A stretch of DNA of 28,109 nt from CAYUYM01 sp964449305 (GTDB lineage Bacteria > Bacteroidota > Ignavibacteria > SZUA-365 > CAYQST01): assembly GCA_964449305.1 (NCBI GenBank), contig CAYUYM010000020.1, positions 1 to 28,109 on the forward strand, in the 5' to 3' direction. Shown here one piece after another: positions 8,358 through 15,123 of the stretch; within the stretch, counting starts at the first letter, position 1; the number at the start of each line of letters is the position of its first letter. The position numbers and the translations under genes are program-made. Below the pieces are notes generated by a model. It was not told where the DNA came from. It ran no database searches and worked only from the letters and a program-made list of their open reading frames with translations.

Positions 8358-8391
8358 TGGCGGAGTTGGAATCCGCGTTGCCGCATCGCCA
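8358..8391 (-). promoter_or_regulatory. Structured leader of the RRM mRNA with competing hairpins
   Basis: Within the roughly 100-base leader, GCGGA (minus-strand bases 8376-8372) can pair with TCCGC (8364-8360) around a 7-base loop. Alternatively TGGCG (8391-8387) can pair with CGCCA (8362-8358). The two pairings share bases 8360-8362 and cannot both form. A thermosensor or autoregulatory switch is possible but is inference. Confidence 0.35.
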
Positions 8392-8410
8392 TAAACAACG
8401 CATTGATATG

Positions 8411-8418
8411 CAAATATA
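8411..8418 (-). promoter_or_regulatory. Probable -7 promoter element (TATATTTG) for the RRM gene
   Basis: TATATTTG on the minus strand matches exactly the TAnnTTTG -7 element known for the Bacteroidota primary sigma factor. A clear -33 TTTG is not visible at the usual distance. Transcription would start near 8404, giving a leader of about 100 bases. Confidence 0.5.
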
Positions 8419-8452
8419 GACAATGTCAATGAAAAACCGCATACCTGCGAAA

Positions 8453-9964
8453 TTATTTTTTCACAGCACTTGACCTGCCCGCAAGCCTTGCCATGACCGA
8501 GTGTTTCCGGCCGTAGCCGAAGTAGATGATGAAACCGATCAGCAGCCAGCCGATGAGGCGCAGCCAGTTTTCCGGGGGCAGGGAGAACATGAGCAGCAGG
8601 CAGGTGAGGATGCCGAGTATGGGCGTCCACGGCATGAGGGGTGCGCGGAACGGGCGCTCGGCATCCGGATGGGTGTAGCGCATGATGAGCACGGCGGCAC
8701 AGACGATGACGAAGGCGAGAAGCGTTCCGATGTTGACCAGCTCCGCAAGCACACGGAGAGGCAGGAGGCCGGCGAGCACGGCGACGAAGGCGCCTGTGAG
8801 AAGCGTCGATTTCCACGGCGTGCGGAAGCGCGGATGCACGGCGCCGAAGAAGGACTCCGGCACGAGACCGTCGCGCGCCATGGCAAGGAACACACGCGGC
8901 TGGGAGAGCATGAGGACGAGCAGCACGCTTGTCATGCCGGCCACGGCCCCGATGGAGATGATGACCTGCGCCCACCGCATGCCGAAGCGCGCGAAGGCGT
9001 CGGACACCGGGGCGTCGACGTTGATCTGGTTGTAGGGCACCATGCCGGTGAGCACCGCCGCCACAAGAATGTACAGCACAGTGCAGATGAGCAGCGAGGC
9101 GATGATCGCGATGGGGACGTCCTTCTGCGGCTTCCGTGCCTCCTCCGCATGGGTGGAGACGGAATCAAAACCGATGTAGGCGAAGAAGATCATGGCCGCG
9201 CCTGCAAGCATGCCCAGCGGAGCACCGTTGGCCGCCTCCATCCCCCAGATCGTGTGGCCCATGACACTCACCCCCGTGAACCCGAAGGGCGCGAAGGGCG
9301 TCCAGTTGTCGGGGTTGACAAGAAAGGCGCCGACAACGATGACGAAGAGCACGATCACCACCTTGATGATGACCATGGTGGTGTTGAACCCGGCGCTCTC
9401 GCGGATCCCCTTCACCAGGATCAGCGTGATGAGAAGGGCGACGATGATTGCCGGCAGATCCACGATTCCGCCCGTGGCGAAGAAGGCGCCCGTCTCCGGG
9501 TTGAAGTCGAAGGGCGTTCGAGCCACCACCTCCGGGATGCGGATGCCGAACACCTTGAGGAAGTCCTGGAAATACGCCGACCAGCCATGCGCCACCGATG
9601 CGCTGCCGACGGCATATTCCAGGATGAGATCCCACCCGATGATCCATGCCATGAACTCGCCGAGTGTCGCATATGCATAGGTGTAGGCCGAGCCCGCCAC
9701 GGGAACCATTGATGCGAACTCCGCATAGCAGAGGGCGGCAAAAACGCACGCGGCCCCCGCCACCACAAACGAAAGCATGAGCGCGGGGCCCACCTTGTCG
9801 TGCGCGGCGACACCGGTCAGCACAAAGATGCCCGTGCCGATGATGGCCCCGACGCCAAGACTCGTGAGCGTGACCGGGCCCAGGATGCGTCGCAAACGGT
9901 TCTCCCCGTGCAGCTCTTCGAGCAACAACTCAAGGGGTTTCCTGGCGAACATCTGTCTCCACAT
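8453..9964 (-). CDS. APC-family amino acid permease (cationic amino acid transporter-like)
   Basis: Inner-membrane secondary transporter of 503 residues with about 12 hydrophobic segments. The first helix carries the family glycine motif GVGAIIGTGIFVLTG; further family stretches are CYAEFASMVPVAGSAYTYAYATLGE, quoted here only in part, MIFFAYIGFDSVSTHAEEARKPQKD and SQPRVFLAMARDGLVP. The loop after helix 8 and the helix 1 and 6 patterns place it with YfnA/CAT-like permeases; the amino acid carried cannot be read from sequence. Start choice: AGAGGAG (9972-9978) lies 7 bases before the ATG at 9964, better than the in-frame ATG at 9988. It is clearly related to the permease at 12100-13665 and transcribed away from the secreted protein gene at 10150. 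Only a 4-base-pair hairpin with a short T-run is seen after its stop. Confidence 0.93.
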   Translation of the reverse strand: MWRQMFARKPLELLLEELHGENRLRRILGPVTLTSLGVGAIIGTGIFVLTGVAAHDKVGPALMLSFVVAGAACVFAALCYAEFASMVPVAGSAYTYAYATLGEFMAWIIGWDLILEYAVGSASVAHGWSAYFQDFLKVFGIRIPEVVARTPFDFNPETGAFFATGGIVDLPAIIVALLITLILVKGIRESAGFNTTMVIIKVVIVLFVIVVGAFLVNPDNWTPFAPFGFTGVSVMGHTIWGMEAANGAPLGMLAGAAMIFFAYIGFDSVSTHAEEARKPQKDVPIAIIASLLICTVLYILVAAVLTGMVPYNQINVDAPVSDAFARFGMRWAQVIISIGAVAGMTSVLLVLMLSQPRVFLAMARDGLVPESFFGAVHPRFRTPWKSTLLTGAFVAVLAGLLPLRVLAELVNIGTLLAFVIVCAAVLIMRYTHPDAERPFRAPLMPWTPILGILTCLLLMFSLPPENWLRLIGWLLIGFIIYFGYGRKHSVMARLAGRSSAVKK

Positions 9965-9971
9965 GATCGGA

Positions 9972-9978
9972 CTCCTCT
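9972..9978 (-). promoter_or_regulatory. Strong ribosome binding site of the minus-strand permease
   Basis: AGAGGAG on the minus strand, 7 bases before the ATG at 9964. It fixes the start of the permease and shows that this genome uses Shine-Dalgarno sites for some genes. Confidence 0.75.
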
Positions 9979-10149
9979 GGTGGTTCAACCTGGTGATGAT
10001 GCCTGTTGGCGGCCGTATGACGGAGGGGAGGAAGGGAATGAAACGATACGGGCAGGCGGTGCAAATAGTGGATTTTTTCCATGGATTTCAAGAGGAATGC
10101 AGAACGGGAATGCGTAGGTTGTGCCATCACCCCTTTCTCCGAGGCTGCC

Positions 10150-12021
10150 ATGTCTGCCTGCATCCACCGGTTTGCGCTCCTGGTATTGTGTGCCACAAGC
10201 CTCTGCGCCCAGACCCGCCCCTTTCCCTCCACCGTCAGCAACGTCCATGTGTTCAACGACCAGATCGGCATGAACATGACGCCCGCCCTCTGGCAGTTTG
10301 CCGCGACGCATTATGTCGGCACACAGAAGATGATCGCCGACCACGTCGCACTTCTCCGCGCACACAACCCCGGCTTCATCGTGCTCGGCTACAAGCTCGG
10401 CATCGGCGCGGGCGACATCGCCAACGTGTTCGGCAACCAGTGGGTCAGCGACTGGAACCTCGTCACTCCACACCCCGCGTGGTTCGTCACCACCTCTGCC
10501 AACCAGCGCCTCGAACAGAACGACTACCACTGGTACATCATGGACCCGTCGGGCCTGATCTCAGGCGCGGCGGGCAACGGCTGGAAGGAGTACTGGGTGT
10601 CCCGGACGAGGCAGGAGATGCAGTCCACCGGTTCCGACGGGATCTTCGCCGACAGCTACGACCTCTCCCTGATCAACTCCGGCGCAGGGTTCCTCACGCC
10701 CGCCGATCCGCGCTTCAACGGTCCCGCCGTGTTGCAGCCCGCGCCCACCGGGATCGACTGGGGACGGCATCTCGACATCTTCGGATCGTATGTGAAGAAC
10801 CAGTTCCACAATGGCACGGACAACTACTACTTCATCCCCAACCTCGGCGGCATGATCACCACCTGGGACACCATCACCTACTGGCGGCATGCCGACGGCG
10901 CCATGGTGGAGGGCTTCGCCCACTGGGGCACGCCCTACGACGTCGGCGACTGGCAGCTCCAGATGAACCGCATCCTCACGATGACGGGACTGGGCCGCAT
11001 CCTCATCCTGCAATCCTATCCCTACGACGGCAGTTCCTTCGACACGGACGATGACGACCGCTCCTTCATCGTCGCGAACCACCTCCTGATCAAGGGCGCG
11101 CACACCTACCTCGGCATGATCGACCATGGTCTGGAGGTGGAGTGGTACCCGGAGTATGAGTTCCAGCTCGGGCCGTATGCCGCGCCGCCTCCCGCGTCGA
11201 TCTCCGGGCTCTACGATCCCGTGGCGCAGGTCTATGTGCGGGAGTACCAGATGGGACGGGTGCTGGTGAACCCCCAGGGCACACCGCGAACGGTGGTGCT
11301 GGGCGCGGAGTTCGTGCGTCTCGTCGGAACAGGAGGCGGGGTGGTGTCGCCCGCGGGAGTGCCGCAGGGGAGCTGGTCGGTCACCGCCCCACTCACCTCC
11401 ATCACCGTTCCGGCATACGGTGGAGTGGTGCTGCGCTCTGCGGCGGTGCCGGTGGAGCTGGCCTGCTTCGACGCCGTGCGCATGGGCACGGGTGTCGAGC
11501 TGACATGGAGCACGGAGACGGAGACCTCGAACGACGGCTTCATCATTGAGCGTGCGTCGGGGATGGAGTGTTTCACGTCCATCGGATCGGTGGAGGGTCA
11601 CGGGACCAGCATGGTCCGGCATCACTACCACTTTCATGACGAAGCCCCGCCCGCATCCGCACCCCTGCGGTACCGTCTCGTGCAGCAGGACCTCGACGGG
11701 TGCCGGCACCTGTCGCCCGAGCGTGACGTTCCGATGCTGGATGCAGCGGCGGGGTGGAGCATGACGGTGATCGGCCAGGGGCGCGGAGGTGTCCCGCCGC
11801 GAGTGCGCATCCAGCCGCCCCGCGGGCTGGGAGGCGCCGAGGCGACGGTGAGCCTGTGGGACGTGCTCGGGCGCTGCGAGGGGGTGGTGCACCACGGGCC
11901 TGTCGCAGCGGAAGGACTGGAGATCGGTCTGCCGCTGCATCATGCCGCGGCCGGGATGCATCTGGTGCTCCTGCACACCGCCGACGGTCTGCTCTGCGTG
12001 CGATGCATGCCGGAGAAATGA
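10150..12021 (+). CDS. Secreted GHL15-like putative glycoside hydrolase with T9SS-like C-terminal domain
   Basis: A 623-residue exported protein. The ATG at 10150 gives a clean signal peptide (MSACIHRFALLVLCATSLCAQ); an earlier in-frame ATG at 10081 would add 23 polar residues before it and is less likely. The main domain (about 25-415) has the look of a TIM-barrel hydrolase of the hypothetical glycosyl hydrolase family 15 (GHL15) type, with GSDGIFADSYDL (about 161-172) providing acidic residues typical of a barrel strand end, and VEGFAHWG later. A fibronectin-III-like unit starts at VELACFDAVRMGTGVELTW (about 433). The last 60 residues (VSLWDVLGRCEG... AGMHLVLLHTADG) resemble a type A C-terminal secretion domain, although the usual final basic motif is weak. 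Substrate is unknown. It lies between two permease genes and is probably transcribed alone. Confidence 0.6.
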   Translation: MSACIHRFALLVLCATSLCAQTRPFPSTVSNVHVFNDQIGMNMTPALWQFAATHYVGTQKMIADHVALLRAHNPGFIVLGYKLGIGAGDIANVFGNQWVSDWNLVTPHPAWFVTTSANQRLEQNDYHWYIMDPSGLISGAAGNGWKEYWVSRTRQEMQSTGSDGIFADSYDLSLINSGAGFLTPADPRFNGPAVLQPAPTGIDWGRHLDIFGSYVKNQFHNGTDNYYFIPNLGGMITTWDTITYWRHADGAMVEGFAHWGTPYDVGDWQLQMNRILTMTGLGRILILQSYPYDGSSFDTDDDDRSFIVANHLLIKGAHTYLGMIDHGLEVEWYPEYEFQLGPYAAPPPASISGLYDPVAQVYVREYQMGRVLVNPQGTPRTVVLGAEFVRLVGTGGGVVSPAGVPQGSWSVTAPLTSITVPAYGGVVLRSAAVPVELACFDAVRMGTGVELTWSTETETSNDGFIIERASGMECFTSIGSVEGHGTSMVRHHYHFHDEAPPASAPLRYRLVQQDLDGCRHLSPERDVPMLDAAAGWSMTVIGQGRGGVPPRVRIQPPRGLGGAEATVSLWDVLGRCEGVVHHGPVAAEGLEIGLPLHHAAAGMHLVLLHTADGLLCVRCMPEK

Positions 12022-12031
12022 CCGGCCGGAT

Positions 12032-12063
12032 TGCTCCATCGAAACGGGATTTCCGTATATTCA
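12032..12063 (+). promoter_or_regulatory. Possible promoter before the second permease
   Basis: TATATTC at 12056-12062 resembles the start of a TAnnTTTG -7 element, with a TTG-containing stretch near 12031 about 22 bases upstream. The match is partial. It sits in the 78-base gap before the ATG at 12100. Confidence 0.25.
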
Positions 12064-12099
12064 CGCGATTCATCGTTCCATCACCTCCCCACGCTGCGC

Positions 12100-13665
12100 A
12101 TGCTGGCATCCCTGTTCCGTACGAAGTCGATTTCCGCCATCATGGAGGACGCTTCGCACACGGATCTGAAACGGGCGCTGGGCTCCGTGGATCTCATCAT
12201 GCTCGGCATCGGTGCCATCATCGGCGCCGGGATCTTCGCCACCATCGGGACGGCGGCCGCGGGTGATGCGCTTCGGCCGGGCGCGGGGCCGTCCATCATC
12301 ATCAGCTTCATCATCACCGCGGCGGCCTGCGGATTCGCGGCCCTGTGCTACGCCGAGTTCGCGACCATGGTCCCCATCTCCGGGAGCGCATACACGTATT
12401 CCTACGCGACGCTGGGCGAGCTGGTGGCGTGGATCATCGGATGGGATCTCATCATCGAGTACGCCGTGGGCAATGTGGCCGTGGCCATCAGCTGGTCCGG
12501 GTACTTCGTGGAGCTGCTGCACGGGCTGGGGATCGACCTCCCGGCATGGAGCTGCATCGACCATCGCACGGCGGTGCAGGGCTTCGGCCGCGCCGTGGAG
12601 GCCCTGAACTCCGGTGTCCCCTTCGCCGCGCTGGATGCCGGACTCTCGCGCGCATGGATGGCGGTGACCAACGCCCCCACCGTCCTCGGTGTGCCGATCA
12701 TCTTCAACATCCCCGCCTGTGCCATCGTGCTGGCGATCACCGGCGTGCTCGTCGTCGGCATACGCGAGAGTTCGCGCTTCAACCAGGTGATGGTGGCGAT
12801 CAAGCTTCTGGTGCTTCTGCTGTTCATCGTGGTGGGATCGCTCCACATCCAGCCCGGGAACTGGAGCCCCTTTGCGCCGAACGGTTTCGCCGGCATCAAG
12901 GCGGGGGCCGCGGTCGTGTTCTTCGCCTTCATCGGCTTCGACGCCGTGTCCACCGTGGCGGAGGAGACGCGCAACCCCGCACGCAATCTGCCGATCGGCA
13001 TCATCGGATCGCTCATCATCTGCACGCTGATCTACATCATCGTTGCGGCGGTGTTCACCGGCATCATCCCCTTCCCCCTGCTCCAGGGCATGCTGGCCTC
13101 GGAGCGCGCAGAACCGCTCACCATGGCGATGAAGCATGTGCATCTCGGATGGGCCGCCGGCATCATCGCATTCGGATCGGTGGTTGCCCACACGGCCGTG
13201 CTCCTCGTGTTCCAACTGGGTCAGCCACGCATCTTCTTCTCGATGGCGCGGGACGGCCTGCTCCCCCGCTCCTTCGCGCGCGTGCATCCACGCTTCAAGA
13301 CCCCCGCCACCACCACCATGCTCACCGGCCTTGTCGTCGCCTTCTTCGCCGCCTTCATGAACATCGACGAGATGGTGGATCTGACGAACATCGGCACCCT
13401 GTTCGCCTTTGCACTCGTGTGCCTCGGCGTCATCGTCCTGCGCATCAGGGATCCCCACCGCCCGCGCTCCTTCCGCGTCCCCTTCCACCCTGTCGTCCCC
13501 GTGCTGGGCATCGCCGCGTGCGTGTTTCTCATGACCGGCCTGCCGACCGTCACCTGGGAGCGCTTTTTCATTTGGCTGGCCGTGGGAGCGGTGATATATT
13601 TCCTGTACAGTCGGCGCCACAGCCGACTGCATCCCCGGCACATCGCCCCCCCATCACAGACCTGA
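12100..13665 (+). CDS. APC-family amino acid permease, paralogue of the minus-strand permease
   Basis: Inner-membrane amino acid transporter of 521 residues with about 12 hydrophobic segments. MLASLFRTKSISAIMED followed by LKRALGSVDLIMLGIG is a typical APC N-terminus, so the ATG at 12100 is preferred to the in-frame ATG at 12031; no clear Shine-Dalgarno helps. Family stretches are GIGAIIGAGIFATIG, CYAEFATMVPISGSAYTYSY, VVFFAFIGFDAVSTVAEETR and GQPRIFFSMARDGLLP. Compared with its paralogue at 8453-9964 it has a longer external loop (about 157-205, containing WSCIDHRTAVQGFG), which may alter substrate choice. The substrate is not known; YfnA/CAT-like permeases carry mostly basic or neutral amino acids. 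A REC-histidine kinase begins 7 bases after its stop and may share the transcript. Confidence 0.93.
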   Translation: MLASLFRTKSISAIMEDASHTDLKRALGSVDLIMLGIGAIIGAGIFATIGTAAAGDALRPGAGPSIIISFIITAAACGFAALCYAEFATMVPISGSAYTYSYATLGELVAWIIGWDLIIEYAVGNVAVAISWSGYFVELLHGLGIDLPAWSCIDHRTAVQGFGRAVEALNSGVPFAALDAGLSRAWMAVTNAPTVLGVPIIFNIPACAIVLAITGVLVVGIRESSRFNQVMVAIKLLVLLLFIVVGSLHIQPGNWSPFAPNGFAGIKAGAAVVFFAFIGFDAVSTVAEETRNPARNLPIGIIGSLIICTLIYIIVAAVFTGIIPFPLLQGMLASERAEPLTMAMKHVHLGWAAGIIAFGSVVAHTAVLLVFQLGQPRIFFSMARDGLLPRSFARVHPRFKTPATTTMLTGLVVAFFAAFMNIDEMVDLTNIGTLFAFALVCLGVIVLRIRDPHRPRSFRVPFHPVVPVLGIAACVFLMTGLPTVTWERFFIWLAVGAVIYFLYSRRHSRLHPRHIAPPSQT

Positions 13666-13672
13666 CCCCGCC

Positions 13673-14947
13673 ATGAATGAAGACATTCTGATCGTCGAAG
13701 ACAGCCCCATGCAGCGGCTCCATCTCAAGTCGATGCTTCTCCGCAACGGGTTCACCGTGCGGGAGGCGGAGAACGGTCGTGATGCGCTCTCCCTCTTGCA
13801 GGAGACGACACCAGCGCTCATCATCACGGACATCGTCATGCCCGAGATGGATGGATACGCGTTCTGCGCCACCGTGAAGCGTGATGCCCACCTCCGGCGC
13901 ATCCCGCTGATGCTGCTGACACAGCTTTCCAACCCCAAGGACATCATCAAGGGCCTGCAGGCGGGCGCCGACAATTTCATCACCAAACCCTTCGACGAAC
14001 AGTTCCTCCTCGGGCGCATCCGCTACATGCTCATCAACGCCGAGGTCCGGCGTGAGCCCCACCATTCCGGCCTGAACCTGCAGATCATGTTCGGAGGTGA
14101 GGAGTTCACCATCGACTCCGAACGCATCCAGATCATCGATCTCCTGCTCTCGACCTACGAGACTGCGGTGCAGAAAAGCACCGAACTCGAGGATGCCTAC
14201 GAGAAACTCACGCTCGCCCATCGCGAACTGAAGGCACAGAAGGAGCAGCTCGAAAAGCTCAATGAGGACAAGACGAATTTCCTCCGCATTGCCGCGCACG
14301 ATGTCCGCAACCCCGTGGGGACGATCCTCGGCTACAGTTCACTCCTGCTGGAGGACAAAAGGGACTCCCTCGACGCGGAGGCGCTGGACTGGTTGCGCAT
14401 CATCAACGAGGGAAGCGAGTTCATCCTCAAGCTCCTCAACGAACTGCTGGACATCGCCGTGATAGAATCCGGTGAGCTGCACCTCAACCGGGACATCGTG
14501 GATCTCACCGACCTGGTGCGGCGCAACGCGCGCCTCAACGCCGTGACTGCCGACCGCAAGGGCATCGCCATCACGGTGGTGCACGCCGGTGATCCGATCA
14601 TGGCCGACATCGATGGCGTGAAGATCGAGCAGGTGCTCAACAACCTCATCACGAATGCCGTGAAGTTTTCCCGATCCGGAACGACAGTCACCATTGGGAT
14701 CGCAGCCAACGACAGCGAGGTGGTCATATCGGTCGCCGACGAGGGGCAGGGCATCCCCGCTGCGGAGCTCGACAGGCTTTTCCAGCCCTTCGCCAAGATC
14801 AGCGTCCGCAGCACGGGCGGCGAGCGCTCCACCGGTCTCGGGCTGTCCATCGTGCGGCGCATCGTCGAGGCACATGGTGGTCGCATCTGGGTTGATTCCG
14901 AGGTGAATGTCGGCAGCACCTTCCACGTGGCCCTTCCCCTTCGGTAA
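13673..14947 (+). CDS. Hybrid response regulator / histidine kinase (REC-HisKA-HATPase)
   Basis: A soluble 424-residue protein with no membrane segment. The N-terminal receiver has the acidic pair Asp9-Asp10, phospho-acceptor Asp53 in TDIVMPEMDG, Thr83 and Lys105 in NFITKPF. A linker with GGEEFTIDSERIQIIDLLLS and a coiled coil (about 165-200) leads to the HisKA domain with His209 in FLRIAAHDVRNPVG. The ATP-binding domain shows the N box (NNLITNAVKFS), G1 (DEGQGIP) and G2 (GLGLSIVRRI). All catalytic residues are present. A receiver in front of the kinase suggests that phosphorylation by another kinase tunes its activity; its partners cannot be named. It starts 7 bases after the permease gene, so the two may be co-transcribed, which is suggestive but not proof of amino-acid-linked signalling. 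Confidence 0.93.
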   Translation: MNEDILIVEDSPMQRLHLKSMLLRNGFTVREAENGRDALSLLQETTPALIITDIVMPEMDGYAFCATVKRDAHLRRIPLMLLTQLSNPKDIIKGLQAGADNFITKPFDEQFLLGRIRYMLINAEVRREPHHSGLNLQIMFGGEEFTIDSERIQIIDLLLSTYETAVQKSTELEDAYEKLTLAHRELKAQKEQLEKLNEDKTNFLRIAAHDVRNPVGTILGYSSLLLEDKRDSLDAEALDWLRIINEGSEFILKLLNELLDIAVIESGELHLNRDIVDLTDLVRRNARLNAVTADRKGIAITVVHAGDPIMADIDGVKIEQVLNNLITNAVKFSRSGTTVTIGIAANDSEVVISVADEGQGIPAAELDRLFQPFAKISVRSTGGERSTGLGLSIVRRIVEAHGGRIWVDSEVNVGSTFHVALPLR

Positions 14948-14948
14948 G

Positions 14949-14970
14949 GGGGCGTCCCCTGTGGCGCCCC
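14949..14970 (+). other. GC-rich hairpin after the kinase gene
   Basis: GGGGCG (14949-14954) pairs with CGCCCC (14965-14970) around a 10-base loop, starting 2 bases past the stop codon. No T-run follows. It may help end the permease-kinase transcript, but is not a standard intrinsic terminator. Confidence 0.35.
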
Positions 14971-14986
14971 AAGGAAGGGCGCCCGA

Positions 14987-15010
14987 TACAAAAGGCGCTT
15001 TCGCTTTGTA
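14987..15010 (+). promoter_or_regulatory. Inverted repeat overlapping the haem-receptor promoter; possible operator
   Basis: TACAAA (14987-14992) and TTTGTA (15005-15010) form the outer arms and GCG/CGC (14995-14997, 15002-15004) the inner arms, with two unpaired bases on the left. The right arm contains the proposed -33 TTTG of the receptor gene, so a bound repressor would block it. It could instead be a weak hairpin ending the upstream transcript. It does not match a recognisable Fur box. Confidence 0.35.
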
Positions 15011-15035
15011 GATTCGCTATTCTTCCATAAGTTGT
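15005..15035 (+). promoter_or_regulatory. Probable Bacteroidota-type promoter of the TonB receptor/hmuY unit
   Basis: TTTG at 15005-15008 is followed after 19 bases by TAAGTTGT at 15028-15035, close to the TTTG-N19-TAnnTTTG consensus with the last two bases exchanged. It lies about 80-90 bases before the receptor start and after the previous gene's end, the expected place for it. Confidence 0.4.
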
Positions 15036-15123
15036 CCTAATTCCTGGCGCGTGTGTGTCGGGAAATCAGGATTCGCGTACCTGTGTGCACAGCCTGCACA
15101 TACATGTCTCAGAAATGGATGTC

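Noticed and set aside
8325..8975. Minus-strand frame whose end overlaps the RRM leader
   Set aside because: It mostly overlaps the C-terminal half of the permease gene in another frame and encodes an Arg/His/Ala-rich product.
8501..9712. 403-codon plus-strand frame opposite the APC permease
   Set aside because: Charged, repetitive composition and no recognisable domain; the minus strand carries a complete permease with a strong ribosome binding site.
12070..13641. 523-codon minus-strand frame opposite the second permease
   Set aside because: No domain features, His/Glu/Gly-rich; a shadow of the conserved permease.
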